Shown here one piece after another: positions 11,332-19,225 of a stretch of 22,413 nt of DNA. A model generated the notes under the pieces. The model was not told where the DNA came from, did not search any database, and was given only the letters and a program-made list of their open reading frames with translations. The stretch comes from Thiohalocapsa sp964524185 (GTDB lineage Bacteria; Pseudomonadota; Gammaproteobacteria; Chromatiales; Chromatiaceae). A program made the position numbers and the translations under genes. Positions within the stretch are counted from its first letter, which is position 1. Each line of letters begins with the position of its first letter. The DNA is taken from contig CAZGCI010000068.1 of NCBI GenBank assembly GCA_964524185.1, positions 1 through 22,413 of the forward strand, given 5' to 3'.

Positions 11332-12071
11332 TGAGTCCCGCGACCCAGGCAGGCCGGTGCCGCATCCCCGTCGGGACCGTGCTCGCATTGCTTGCCTGGG
11401 GACCGCTCGCGGGCATCGAGGTGCGGGCTGCGTCCCCGGTCGGGTTCGCTGCCGCCGCGGCGCCGGTTGCGAGCGCCGCCCAGAACGGCGCGTCGGCTGG
11501 CATACCGCCCGCCGGCCTGCTCATCGCGGCGGTACCGGCTGGTCAGGCGGCGCCGGTTGCCACCGTCCTCGGCAGGGTCATCGAAACGAACGACCCCGAT
11601 GCACTAAGGGATGCCATCTTCACCCCACTGCTCGACCAGTATGCCGCGGAGCGCAGTATCCGGGCCGAGCCCCCGGAGATCGACGCCACGCTCGAAGAGA
11701 TGCGCCGCGGCATGGCGGCAAGCGGTCTGGCGACGGCGGATGACCTTTCGCCCGAGGAGAAGGCAGAAATCGACGCGATGCGGCACGAGATGGCCAGCGG
11801 CATCATCCGGCAGTGGAAGCTCAACAAGGCGCTGTATGACCAGTATGGGGGCCGCATCATCTATCAGCAGCTCGGACCGGAGCCGCTCGACGCCTACCGT
11901 GAGTTTCTTCGCCAGCGCGAGGCGGACGGCGCATTCGCCATCCGTGATCATGCGCTCGAAGAGTCGTTCTGGCGTTACTTCATCGACGTTTCGATCCACG
12001 ATTTCATGACACCAGGCGGCGCCGATGAGGCGCGGGCCTTCACGACCCCACCCTGGGAACAACAGCCTTGA
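11331..12071 (+). CDS. Exported SurA-N-like protein coupled to the GlsB-type gene
   Basis: The protein has 246 residues. The N-terminus is hydrophobic (GTVLALLAWGPLAGIEVRAA) and signal-like. An Ala-rich linker precedes residues ~80-240, mostly helical: APVATVLGRVIETNDPDALR, then LLDQYAAERSIRAEPPEIDA and EEMRRGMAASG. This recalls the SurA/PpiD N-terminal chaperone domain (V-x-G-x-x-I-x-x-x-x-L ... Y-A-x-x-x-x-I-x-x-x-x-x-E-I). A distinctive tail follows: WKLNKALYDQYGGRIIYQQL, GPEPLDAYREFL and FWRYFIDVSIHDFMTP. There is no peptidyl-prolyl isomerase domain. It starts inside the stop codon of the GlsB-type gene. Role inferred: a periplasmic folding or stress function; low certainty beyond the domain hint. 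Confidence 0.72.
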   Translation: MSPATQAGRCRIPVGTVLALLAWGPLAGIEVRAASPVGFAAAAAPVASAAQNGASAGIPPAGLLIAAVPAGQAAPVATVLGRVIETNDPDALRDAIFTPLLDQYAAERSIRAEPPEIDATLEEMRRGMAASGLATADDLSPEEKAEIDAMRHEMASGIIRQWKLNKALYDQYGGRIIYQQLGPEPLDAYREFLRQREADGAFAIRDHALEESFWRYFIDVSIHDFMTPGGADEARAFTTPPWEQQP

Positions 12072-12080
12072 GGACCTCCC

Positions 12081-12464
12081 ATGAAGCGATCGACATTCGC
12101 CATACTTTCCGGCGCAACCTTAGTCTGCACGGTTGCCTGCGCCCAGACGACCGGACCTGCTGCCGACCTCGGCCCAATGACCTACGACGCCTCGGGCACC
12201 ATGCCGTGTTCTGCGGGCGAGCCTAGCTACGACCAGGCCTGTGGCTGGCGGGTGCTGCGCAAGGCGGACGGTGGTGCCGAGCTCTGGATCGCCAACATCG
12301 CCGTCAGCGACCGCGCGGCCTTTCGGGTGCTGCGCTTCTCGGACGGTGAATTCACCGACCGGGACGGTGACCAGGTCCGGGTCTCCAAGGACGGCGATAT
12401 GTGGTCGATCAGCGTTGGCCGGGAGCACTACCGGTTCGCCGATGCGCTCATCGCCGGCGGATAG
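12081..12464 (+). CDS. Small exported protein, probably lipoprotein, single-domain relative of the 10113 product
   Basis: The protein has 127 residues. The signal sequence MKRSTFAILSGATLVCTVAC ends in a possible lipobox (TVAC); position -3 is atypical, so plain secretion is possible. The mature domain has GTMPCSAGEPSYDQACGWRV, LRKADGGAELWIANI, FRVLRFSDGEF, DGDMWSISVGREHYRFADAL and IAGG. It matches the second half of the product at 10113, including the DGD-x-W and E-x-Y segments and the GG end. It starts 9 bp after the previous gene with a gagg ribosome site, so it is in the same operon as the GlsB-type gene. Function unknown. Confidence 0.8.
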   Translation: MKRSTFAILSGATLVCTVACAQTTGPAADLGPMTYDASGTMPCSAGEPSYDQACGWRVLRKADGGAELWIANIAVSDRAAFRVLRFSDGEFTDRDGDQVRVSKDGDMWSISVGREHYRFADALIAGG

Positions 12465-12553
12465 TGCGAGCGCCGATTCGAACCCTGTTTACCGAGTCCG
12501 ATCGAGCCTGATCGGGCCCCCCGCCTGAAATCGAGATCCAAGGAGATATCCCC

Positions 12554-12952
12554 ATGACACGCTCGTTCTTAACGCTCCTCGCCGCCGTTCTGGTCGCAAG
12601 CACCGCACTCGCCGGCGACATCCACACCAAGCGCGTGCACTTCGCCAAGGGCGCCAACAGCGCCACCATCGAGGGTCGCATCCAGGGCCGCATGGACATC
12701 GATTACGTGCTCGGCGCGAAGCAGGGCCAGTCCATGAACGTCAGCCTGTCCACGGACAACGGCGCCAACTACTTCAACATCATCGCCCCGGGCAAGGAAA
12801 ACGAGGCCATGTTCGTCGGCTCCAGCTCCGGCAACCAGTTCGAGGGCACGCTGCCCGCGAGCGGCGACTACAAGGTCCGCGTCTATCTGATGCGCAGCGC
12901 CGCGCGCCGCGACGAGATCGCCAACTACCGGCTGGAGATGATCATCGATTGA
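12554..12952 (+). CDS. PliG-like periplasmic lysozyme inhibitor (intact copy)
   Basis: The protein has 132 residues with a signal peptide (MTRSFLTLLAAVLVASTALA). The mature part matches the layout of E. coli PliG, the periplasmic inhibitor of goose-type lysozyme: VHFAKGANSATIEGRIQG, YVLGAKQGQSMNVSLS, NYFNIIAPGK, LPASGDYKVRVYLMRSAARR and NYRLEMIID. The SGDY at residues 103-106 fits the SGxY motif I recall from the PliI/PliC inhibitor group. PliG-type proteins are often mislabelled DNA breaking-rejoining proteins in databases. The ribosome site aaggag is strong. The role would be protection of peptidoglycan from foreign lysozymes. A nonsense-mutated paralogue (5933) and a 3' fragment (7266) lie in the same window. 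Confidence 0.82.
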   Translation: MTRSFLTLLAAVLVASTALAGDIHTKRVHFAKGANSATIEGRIQGRMDIDYVLGAKQGQSMNVSLSTDNGANYFNIIAPGKENEAMFVGSSSGNQFEGTLPASGDYKVRVYLMRSAARRDEIANYRLEMIID

Positions 12953-13040
12953 CCGGCCGCCTATGCACCTTCCGATGTTCGTTGCGCCGCCGTTATGCCA
13001 AGAAGCAGCTCGGCGAACGCCAATGTATCAGGAGACATCC

Positions 13041-13370
13041 ATGATTTCGCGCAGCCTGCTCCCGCTCATCCTTGGCATCGTCTTCGCCAACGGCGCCATG
13101 GCGGCATCGCTCGACTACATGATGGAAGACTGCAAGTACAGCTCGCAGGTCTTCTTCCAGGATTTCGACGCGCAGTCCGGTGTGAAGTACGAGGGGCAGC
13201 GCGCCGATGGCACCCATGCCGTCAACGGCACCATCTACCTCGAGACCCGCAGCGGGAACTTCCAGTGCTCGTACAATGCCACCGGGGACACCATGGTTGG
13301 GTTCTATGCCGAGGGCAAATCCCAGCCGACCTTCGTCAAGGGCGGCGGCAGCCCGTACATGAGCCGCTGA
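13041..13370 (+). CDS. Small periplasmic protein with a YEGQRxDGTHAVNG motif
   Basis: The protein has 109 residues from the ATG at 13041, with an aggag ribosome site six bases upstream. The signal peptide is MISRSLLPLILGIVFANGAM, then AA. The mature part reads DCKYSSQVFFQDFDAQSGVK, YEGQRADGTHAVNGTIYLET, NFQCSYNATGDTMVGFYAEG. The YEGQRxDGTHAVNG and FxCxF/Y segments recur in uncharacterised exported proteobacterial proteins. Two mature cysteines could pair. It directly follows the lysozyme-inhibitor-like gene, which suggests envelope defence, but that is inference. Confidence 0.8.
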   Translation: MISRSLLPLILGIVFANGAMAASLDYMMEDCKYSSQVFFQDFDAQSGVKYEGQRADGTHAVNGTIYLETRSGNFQCSYNATGDTMVGFYAEGKSQPTFVKGGGSPYMSR

Positions 13371-13453
13371 GGACGCACCGCGGGCAATGACCGCGGCACC
13401 GCGCGTGACGTGCCGCCTATCGCAAGCCCACTCTCAGCGACACGGCCGCGATC

Positions 13454-13705
13454 GTGGACGCCCCGACCAATACCATCAGCGTCTCCTGGTCTGCCTGTTT
13501 GGTGCTTTCCGACGCGATAGCGCTTGCGGGGTGCCGAGAACCGGTCGGGGATTACCTGCCGCTAACGGCTATGGCCCGCGGCGGCTTCGTGACCGACGAA
13601 GGGGCTTTGGCCGAGATGGACGGACGGGCCGTCCGGCTCAGGGGCTTCGTCGACCATGGCAACCTGTGCGGGGACGAGGACGCAAAGGGAGACACTGCTT
13701 GGTGA
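13454..13705 (+). pseudogene. Lipoprotein gene cut short by transposase sequence
   Basis: From a GTG, the frame reads MDAPTNTISVSWSACLVLSD, AIALAGC, then REPVGDYLPLTAMARGGFVT, DEGALAEMDGRAVRLRGFVD, HGNLCGDEDAKG. LAGC is a good lipobox at Cys27. The text AEMDGRAVRLRGFVDHG looks like the start of a larger ligand- or nucleic-acid-binding fold and stops abruptly. At about 13695 the sequence becomes antisense IS630-type transposase, which supplies the stop codon. The start is uncertain. Confidence 0.5.
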
Positions 13706-13820
13706 AGACGTTCAGTTCGATTTCGGCCACGTCGAGCCAGCTGCCGTGCTTTGGCATGTAGTGAATTTCTAGTCGCTCCAGCAGGCGCCGCGCCTCGGGC
13801 GGCTCGAATGCCTTGTACAA
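13695..13820 (-). pseudogene. IS630-family transposase C-terminal fragment
   Basis: The minus-strand frame reads LYKAFEPPEARRLLERLEIH, YMPKHGSWLDVAEIELNVFT, KQCL. The H-Y-x-P-K-H-G-S-W-L-x-x-A-E-I-E-L segment is the hallmark of the DDE domain of IS630/Tc1-type transposases, containing its last acidic residue. Only about 42 codons remain. Both ends join unrelated sequence, so it is a relic, not a mobile element. Confidence 0.85.
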
Positions 13821-13967
13821 GCGGATCACGGCATCGACGGCTTCAAGCCCTATATCGCGCTGGCCGTGGTGGGGCGCAATATCCACCGCCTCGGCGCCAT
13901 CCTGCTGGAACAAGAGGCCGAACAGCAGGCCCGCCAACAGCGGCGCCCCAGACGACGCGCGGCCTGA
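13818..13967 (+). pseudogene. C-terminal tail of a second transposase
   Basis: The plus-strand frame reads QADHGIDGFKPYIALAVVGR, NIHRLGAILLEQEAEQQARQ, QRRPRRRAA and stop. The DGFKPYIALAVVGRNIHRLGAIL segment resembles the very end of transposases of the ISNCY-like group; the family assignment is from memory and uncertain. It begins exactly where the oppositely oriented IS630 fragment ends. Confidence 0.6.
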
Positions 13968-14162
13968 GGGCAATACCGCCAGCCCAGCAAAGCCCCCCGG
14001 GGTCTGGCTGCGCGCTCGACGGCGACAATGCGAAGGATTCCCAAATGTCGTCGATCTACCGCAGAGGCGTACCGCCGTCCAATGGACAATCGCCACAGAA
14101 GGCGTCCGGGCAGAGCGGGAGCCGCGAATCGAAGGCAGTTTTCTGCCGGGCACTACTTATCC
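13968..14162. other. Non-coding remnant between transposase tail and recombinase relic
   Basis: No supported gene. It likely contains the outer end of the second insertion sequence and read-through from the recombinase relic, whose last frame runs to a stop at 14056 without recognisable protein similarity. Confidence 0.45.
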
Positions 14163-14550
14163 AGTGACTGCCCGAGACGTCCCAGCGTGACTCGATCGTG
14201 ACTCCTGCCCCGGTGGCGTCGTCCAGGCTGTCCACCGCGCTCGAGACGTCGTCCAGTGCGAGGTGCGCGTCGCGTTCCTCCATGCTCACCGCCAGATGCC
14301 CCAGCAGGTCGTGCACCTGCGTCAGCGGGACAGCGCTCTGCACCATTCAGGCGGCACAAGTGTGGCGCAGGTCGTGGCAGCGGAAGTCCTGAATCTCCGC
14401 CCCGGCACAGGCAGCGCGGAAACCGATTGTCACGCTTGAGCTGCGCTCACCGTTGAGCCCGCAGATCACCCACCGCGACGCCGGCCAACGCGGGGCAGAC
14501 AAGCGCATCAAGTCCGCCAGCTTCGAGCGTCCAACCGCATTTGTTGCTTC
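14163..14550 (-). pseudogene. Dead tyrosine recombinase (phage-type integrase) C-terminal domain
   Basis: On the minus strand the frame reads WVICGLNGERSSSVTIGFRA, ACAGAEIQDFRCHDLRHTCA, A, TGA, MVQSAVPLTQVHDLLGHLAV, SMEERDAHLALDDV. The catalytic boxes H-x-L-R-H-T and L-G-H are present. A TGA at 14347-14349 stands where the family has Trp (TGG) after HTxAx. The catalytic Tyr of the usual ERYAHL is Asp (codon at 14269-14271). The N-terminal half is missing. It could not have been active after either change. Confidence 0.85.
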
Positions 14551-14637
14551 CGCTTACTGCCTTTCGGCTGCGCGATGAGCGCTTCTCACGAGGTCGGCAA
14601 TGCCGTCCTTGGTTCCCGCAGGGACGTCGTCAGTGGG

Positions 14638-15588
14638 TTAACCGCCAACCAGCAGGTGAAGGCCAACGGCCGGTAGCAGCGCCAGCGCTGCGGCCACGGC
14701 CACTAGCCACAGCGCGCGGCGCAGATCGGCGGCGGTCAGGTCCGCAGGCCAGGCGCCGTCTCCCATCCAGGGCTTGTGCTGCAGCGCGCCGCGGTAGCTG
14801 ACGGGGCCGGCGAGGCGCACGCGTAGGGCGCCGGCGGCGGCCGCTTCGCTCCAGCCGGAGTTCGGGCTGGGCAGGACGCCGTGCCAGCGCCGGGCCGTCG
14901 GCCAGACGTCCCGCCAATGCTGGCCCGTGAGCGCGGCTGCCGCCGCCAACAGGGGCACGGAGAGGCGCGCCGGCAGCCAGTGCAGCAGGTCGTCGGCGCG
15001 GGCGGCGGCCCAGCCGAAGCGCCGGTAGCGCGCCGTTCGGTAGCCCACCATGGAGTCCAGGCTGGAGATGGCCTTGGCCACGATGAGCCCAGGCAGCCCG
15101 AACAGCGCCAGCGCCCAGAGTGGGGTGAGCACGCCGTCGGTGAGGTTCTCCGTCAGGCTCTCGATGGTGGCCCGCACCACGCCGCCGCGGTCTAGGGCAT
15201 CGGTGTCCCGGCTCACCAGCCAGCGCAGCCGCGCACGCGCCTGCGGCAGGTCGCCGAGCACGGCGAGCACGCGCCGACCATGGTCCAGCAGATCTCGGGT
15301 GCAGAGCAGGCTGTAGGCGATGAAGAGATCCCAGAGCCAGCCCAGCGCCGGATGCAGCCCCCCCAGCCCGAGCCGCACCAGCCACCAGGCGGCGAGCGCG
15401 CCGAGGGTCACCGCCACGCCATGCAGCGCCCCGGCGAACCGGCCCCGCCAGCCGCGGGCAAAGAGCCAGCGCTCCAGGGCGATGCTGGCATGCCCCAGCA
15501 ACCGGATGGGGTGCAGCGGATAGTCCGGGTCACCCAGCAGGGCATCCAGCAGCACCGCCGCGAGCAGCAACGCAAGTTGGGCGTCCAT
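14638..15588 (-). CDS. cbiB: Adenosylcobinamide-phosphate synthase (CbiB/CobD)
   Basis: This 316-residue integral membrane enzyme joins aminopropanol (or its phosphate) to adenosylcobyric acid, making adenosylcobinamide (phosphate) in vitamin B12 synthesis. Seen here: LLLAAVLLDALLGDPDYPLH, then PIRLLG at the N-terminus, the family's D-x-x-x-G-D-P ... HP motif. Later come VSRDTDALDRGGVVRATIES, LTENLTDGVLTPLWALALFG, AKAISSLDSMVGYRTARYRR, FGWAAARADDLLHWLPARL, the most conserved block. There are several hydrophobic helices, and length is normal. It ends LLVGG with TAA. It is 151 bp downstream of the ATPase gene on the same strand. No other B12 gene is in the window and I see no cobalamin riboswitch in the gap. 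Confidence 0.96.
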   Translation of the reverse strand: MDAQLALLLAAVLLDALLGDPDYPLHPIRLLGHASIALERWLFARGWRGRFAGALHGVAVTLGALAAWWLVRLGLGGLHPALGWLWDLFIAYSLLCTRDLLDHGRRVLAVLGDLPQARARLRWLVSRDTDALDRGGVVRATIESLTENLTDGVLTPLWALALFGLPGLIVAKAISSLDSMVGYRTARYRRFGWAAARADDLLHWLPARLSVPLLAAAAALTGQHWRDVWPTARRWHGVLPSPNSGWSEAAAAGALRVRLAGPVSYRGALQHKPWMGDGAWPADLTAADLRRALWLVAVAAALALLPAVGLHLLVGG

Positions 15589-15739
15589 GGCGCGGGGATC
15601 AGCGTGCCAACTGGAGACGCCGACGGCGCCGTGCCGCGGGCACGCCCCCGCGCCGCGCGAGCGGAGCCGGCCCGGGGCCGACCAGGGGCTTCAGCGGGTG
15701 CCGCCGGCGGAGCGTCAGCGCCAAAACCATACGCTTGGA

Positions 15740-18700
15740 TCAGGCCGCAACGGCGCCAGCACGAGTGTTCAGCACATGCTGATGAAACCCATCCTCGCCG
15801 AGGGCCTCGCGTGCCAGATGGCACAGATGACGATGGTGTGTGAACAACAGCACCTGGGTCTGTTCGGCAAGCTCCCGCAGCATCGGCAGAATGGCCAGGC
15901 AGCGGCGGTCGTCGAAGGTCATGAGTAGATCATCGAGCACCATGGGCATGGGCTCATGGTGGCGCAGATGGCGCTCGATGGCGGCGATGCGCAGCGCCAG
16001 ATAGAGCTGATCGCGGGTGCCGTCGCTCATGCCCGCGACGCCGACCTTGGCGGCGCCCCGCAGCCCCACCAGCACCGGCGTATCGTCGCCGGCGAAGTCC
16101 GTGCCGAGCCCGTCGAAGCTGCCGCCGGTGGCGCGCTGAAACAGCGCCCCGGCGCGGGCCAGGAGCGGCCCCTGGCTCTCGCGGCGAAAGCGCTCGATCT
16201 GGGCCCGCAGCAGATGGGCCGCAAGCTGCAGACGCAGATACCGATGGGCATCCCGCCGCAGACCTGCGGCGGCGTTCTTGGCGTTCTGCAGATGCGCCGC
16301 GGCCTCCAGGCCGGATCGCTGCAGGCGGGCCTGCTCCGCGTCCGCGTCGTGCAGGGCCCGCAGCGCCTGGTCGCGCTCGCGCTGCAGGTCGGCGATGGCC
16401 TGATCCAGCTGCAGGCGCGCGCTGTGCAGGGTGTCGGCATCCTCGTCGCGCACCCGCGCGATGAAGGCGTCCAGCGGCTCGCCGCGGGCCGGCAGGTGCA
16501 GGGCGTGGCGCAGCCGCTCGATCTCCGCGTCGATGGCGTGGCGGCGCTTGAGGTCCTCCAGCAGCGGGGCCAGGCGCTGCTCGTCGGCGATGCCGGCGTG
16601 CGCCAGCTGCTCGGCCAGGTGCCGCTGCGCCGCGTCCAGCGCGGCGTGCGCCGCCGGCAACCGCTCCTGTTCCTCGCTCAGGTCGTGGCTGGCTTGCTCT
16701 TGCCGCACCTGGCGCGTGCGGGCCGCGTCCAGCGCTTGCCAGAGTGCGGCCTCCCGGGCCTCCAGGGCGCCGCCCGGCAGGTCGAGGGCATCGGCCAGGG
16801 CGTTGACCCGCGCAGCGTAGTCGGCGATGTCCTGCTGCTGGCGGGCCAGGGTCTGGCCCTGCGCGTGCCAGCGGTCATACAGACCCACGAGCGCGTTGCG
16901 GCGCTCCAGCAGCGCCAGCGCGGTCTCGGTGGCCGCCGCCACCGGCAGGCCGAGCCCGCGGCAGCGCGCCTGCCAGTCGGCACGGGCGTCGGCCTCGGCC
17001 TGCTCCAGTACCGGCAGCGCGGCGTCCAGGCTGTCCACCTCGCCGCGCAGGCGGCGCTGCCGCTCCTGCTGTTCCTCCCGGGCGCCGAGGGCCTTGTCGG
17101 CCGTACGAACCGCACGCTCCGCCGCCGCGCGCAGGGTGGTCAGATCGTCCCTAGGCTGCCCCGGCAGCAGCGGGCTCAGTAGGGCCAGCGCCGCGTCCAC
17201 CGCCACCCGCGCCCGCGCGCGGTCGGCGTCTGCAGACTGCCAGGCCTTGACAGTGTCGCGCAGCGCCAGCCAGTGATCGCGCCATTCCTGCATCTCCGCC
17301 GGCGTGCCGGGCGTGAGCCCGCATGGCGCCCAGGCCGCGCGCCAGCGCACCTGCCAATCCGCCCGAGCGGCGTCGGCCGCGTCACGGGCCCGCTGGGCGC
17401 GGCCGGCATCCTCAGCGGCGGTCTGCCGCTGCTCGCGCAGATGCTGCGCCTGCGCGACTGACTCGGCCTCGGTGCGCAGGCGGTCGGCGATGTCATCGGC
17501 GGCGCGCACCGTCAGCGGATAGGCCGCCTCCAACGGCCCTACCGCCATGCCGTTGTCGGCGGCGCCCTTGCGCCACGCGGCAACCACCTGCGCCCAGGTC
17601 TGGTCCCGGTGCGCCCGGGCGTCGCGCAGGTCGCGCTCGGTGGGCAGCGCGCCGCGTTGCTCCAGCCGGGCCAGCTCGGCGCCGAGGCGGCGCTCGCGCG
17701 CGGCTGCGTCCTCCGCGCCCTGCTCCGCCGCCGCCAGGTCTGCGGCGATGCGGGCGTCCTCGTCCGCGAACCCGCGCAGCACCGCCGCCGCCGGCACCGG
17801 CAGGGCTGCGGCCTCCTCGGGGTCCGCCGGGGCGTCGCGCAGCAGTGCCTGCGCACAGGCGCAGTCGCGGGCGGCGGCTGCAAGGACCGACTCGAGCTGC
17901 GGTAGGGCAGCGGCGAGCTGCGCAGCCGTCTCGGTGCGGGTCAGGGCATTGCGCAGTGCGGTGGGGTCGACGACGGGCTGGGCTGCCAGCTTGTGTTCCA
18001 CCTGGTTGAGCTCCTGGCGCCGCGCGGCGCGCCGCTCGCGATGCTCCCGAGCCGCGGTCGCCGCCTGCTCCAGGCGCGTCGCTGCCTCGCGCAAGGACAG
18101 CACGGCCTCGGTGCCGGCACGCAATGCCTCGACGGCCTCGGGGCCGCCGGCGATGCCGAGCTCGCGCCTGCCGGCGGCAAGCTCTGCGGCTAGGCGCGCG
18201 CGCTCGACGCCCTGGGCGGCACAGGCGTTATGCCATTCGCGCTGCACCGCAAGGCCTTCGTGCAGGGCCTCGATCTCGCCGGCGCGCGCCAGCACGCGCG
18301 CGTCGGGACGGTTCTGCTCCATTCGGCCCGCGTGCTTAGCGATGCGCTGCTCCAGGTCCGCGCAACGGGCGCGGGCGGCATCCCGGTCCACCAGGGCCTG
18401 CTGCGCCCGCGCGACAAAACCCGGTCCCAGGTCCGGCAGGGGCGGCAGCGCGGTGCGCAGCCGCCCCTGCTCATCCAGGGCGCCGATCACGGGCAAGGCG
18501 TCCAGACAGCGCTGCATCCAATCGCGGCGCTGCTGCTGTTCGCGCAGTGCCAGATCCAGCCGGTCCCGCGCCGCCCGGGCGGCGGTAACGGCCTGCAGCG
18601 CCTGTTCCCAGAGCTCTGGGCGCACGCAGGCGGTGCGGCTCGCCTCGAGCTGCGCCTTGTAGTCGCTCAGCAGCGGGCGAATGGTGACGCCCTTGGTCTT

Positions 18701-19225
18701 GCGGCGGTCGAACAAGCTTGCCGCCTCCGCCTCCAGCCCGGCGAGAACCCGATGCACGGGCCCGGCGAGGCTGGCGGAAAACAGCGCCTGGCCGATCTCG
18801 CCCTGCCCCTGCAGCAGCGCTTGCGCGCCGGCACGCAGGCCCTCGGAATCGAGCGCGAACACGGTGGTGAAGAAGTCCCGGTCCACCACTCCGAGGAGGC
18901 CCTGCAGGGCGTCGTCGGGCAGCGGCGCGCCGTCGGCGTCGAGCAGGGTGTGCTTGTTGCCCTTGCGCCGCTGCACCGACAGCCGTCGGCCGTCGCGCGC
19001 CGCCAGCACCGCAGCGATGCGCAGCTCACCGTAGTCGTGCAGGAAACCGTCCGCCGTACGCGCCGGGATGCCGTAAAGCAGGTCGCCGATGGCGCGCAGC
19101 AATGAGCTCTTGCCGGCCTCGTTGGGGCCGAAAATCAGGTGCAGATCGGCGCCGCCGGCGGAGAGCTCGAGGGCGAAATCCGTAAAGGGCCCATACGCCG
19201 GTGCTGCCAGGCGCTCGAGCCTCAT
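15740..19225 (-). CDS. YhaN-like SMC/Rad50-type AAA ATPase
   Basis: The 1161-residue protein has an N-terminal ABC-type half-head: MRLERLAAPAYGPFTDFALE, then Walker A GPNEAGKSSLLRAIGDLLYG (about residues 33-52) and DFFTTVFALDSEGLRAGAQA. A long central region (about 200-1000) is rich in Leu, Ala, Arg, Glu and Gln, forming coiled coils. The C-terminal half-head has GMSDGTRDQLYLALRIAAIE (signature-like, about 1066) and PMPMVLDDLLMTFDDRR (Walker B, about 1093), then QVLLFTHHRHL. This is the YhaN/COG4717 group, relatives of SbcC and Rad50. Its start overlaps the stop of the phosphoesterase gene by 4 bp (ATGA), so the two are translationally coupled and probably form an SbcCD-like DNA-end complex. 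No zinc-hook CxxC is apparent. Confidence 0.93.
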   Translation of the reverse strand: MRLERLAAPAYGPFTDFALELSAGGADLHLIFGPNEAGKSSLLRAIGDLLYGIPARTADGFLHDYGELRIAAVLAARDGRRLSVQRRKGNKHTLLDADGAPLPDDALQGLLGVVDRDFFTTVFALDSEGLRAGAQALLQGQGEIGQALFSASLAGPVHRVLAGLEAEAASLFDRRKTKGVTIRPLLSDYKAQLEASRTACVRPELWEQALQAVTAARAARDRLDLALREQQQRRDWMQRCLDALPVIGALDEQGRLRTALPPLPDLGPGFVARAQQALVDRDAARARCADLEQRIAKHAGRMEQNRPDARVLARAGEIEALHEGLAVQREWHNACAAQGVERARLAAELAAGRRELGIAGGPEAVEALRAGTEAVLSLREAATRLEQAATAAREHRERRAARRQELNQVEHKLAAQPVVDPTALRNALTRTETAAQLAAALPQLESVLAAAARDCACAQALLRDAPADPEEAAALPVPAAAVLRGFADEDARIAADLAAAEQGAEDAAARERRLGAELARLEQRGALPTERDLRDARAHRDQTWAQVVAAWRKGAADNGMAVGPLEAAYPLTVRAADDIADRLRTEAESVAQAQHLREQRQTAAEDAGRAQRARDAADAARADWQVRWRAAWAPCGLTPGTPAEMQEWRDHWLALRDTVKAWQSADADRARARVAVDAALALLSPLLPGQPRDDLTTLRAAAERAVRTADKALGAREEQQERQRRLRGEVDSLDAALPVLEQAEADARADWQARCRGLGLPVAAATETALALLERRNALVGLYDRWHAQGQTLARQQQDIADYAARVNALADALDLPGGALEAREAALWQALDAARTRQVRQEQASHDLSEEQERLPAAHAALDAAQRHLAEQLAHAGIADEQRLAPLLEDLKRRHAIDAEIERLRHALHLPARGEPLDAFIARVRDEDADTLHSARLQLDQAIADLQRERDQALRALHDADAEQARLQRSGLEAAAHLQNAKNAAAGLRRDAHRYLRLQLAAHLLRAQIERFRRESQGPLLARAGALFQRATGGSFDGLGTDFAGDDTPVLVGLRGAAKVGVAGMSDGTRDQLYLALRIAAIERHLRHHEPMPMVLDDLLMTFDDRRCLAILPMLRELAEQTQVLLFTHHRHLCHLAREALGEDGFHQHVLNTRAGAVAA

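Noticed and set aside
10968..12071. A 367-residue version of the SurA-N-like protein
   Set aside because: The added N-terminus overlaps the GlsB-type gene in another frame; the ATG at 11331 is coupled to the GlsB stop and gives a signal-like N-terminus.
13638..14153. A 171-codon minus-strand gene joining the IS630 fragment to downstream sequence
   Set aside because: Only the last ~45 residues resemble a transposase; the rest is antisense of another transposase tail and non-coding sequence.
15589..15739. Cobalamin riboswitch upstream of cbiB
   Set aside because: The gap is too short, and I see no B12-box-like sequence or suitable structure on the minus strand.
15956..17182. Long plus-strand open frame opposite the YhaN-like ATPase
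   Set aside because: Same reason: antisense shadow without recognisable motifs.
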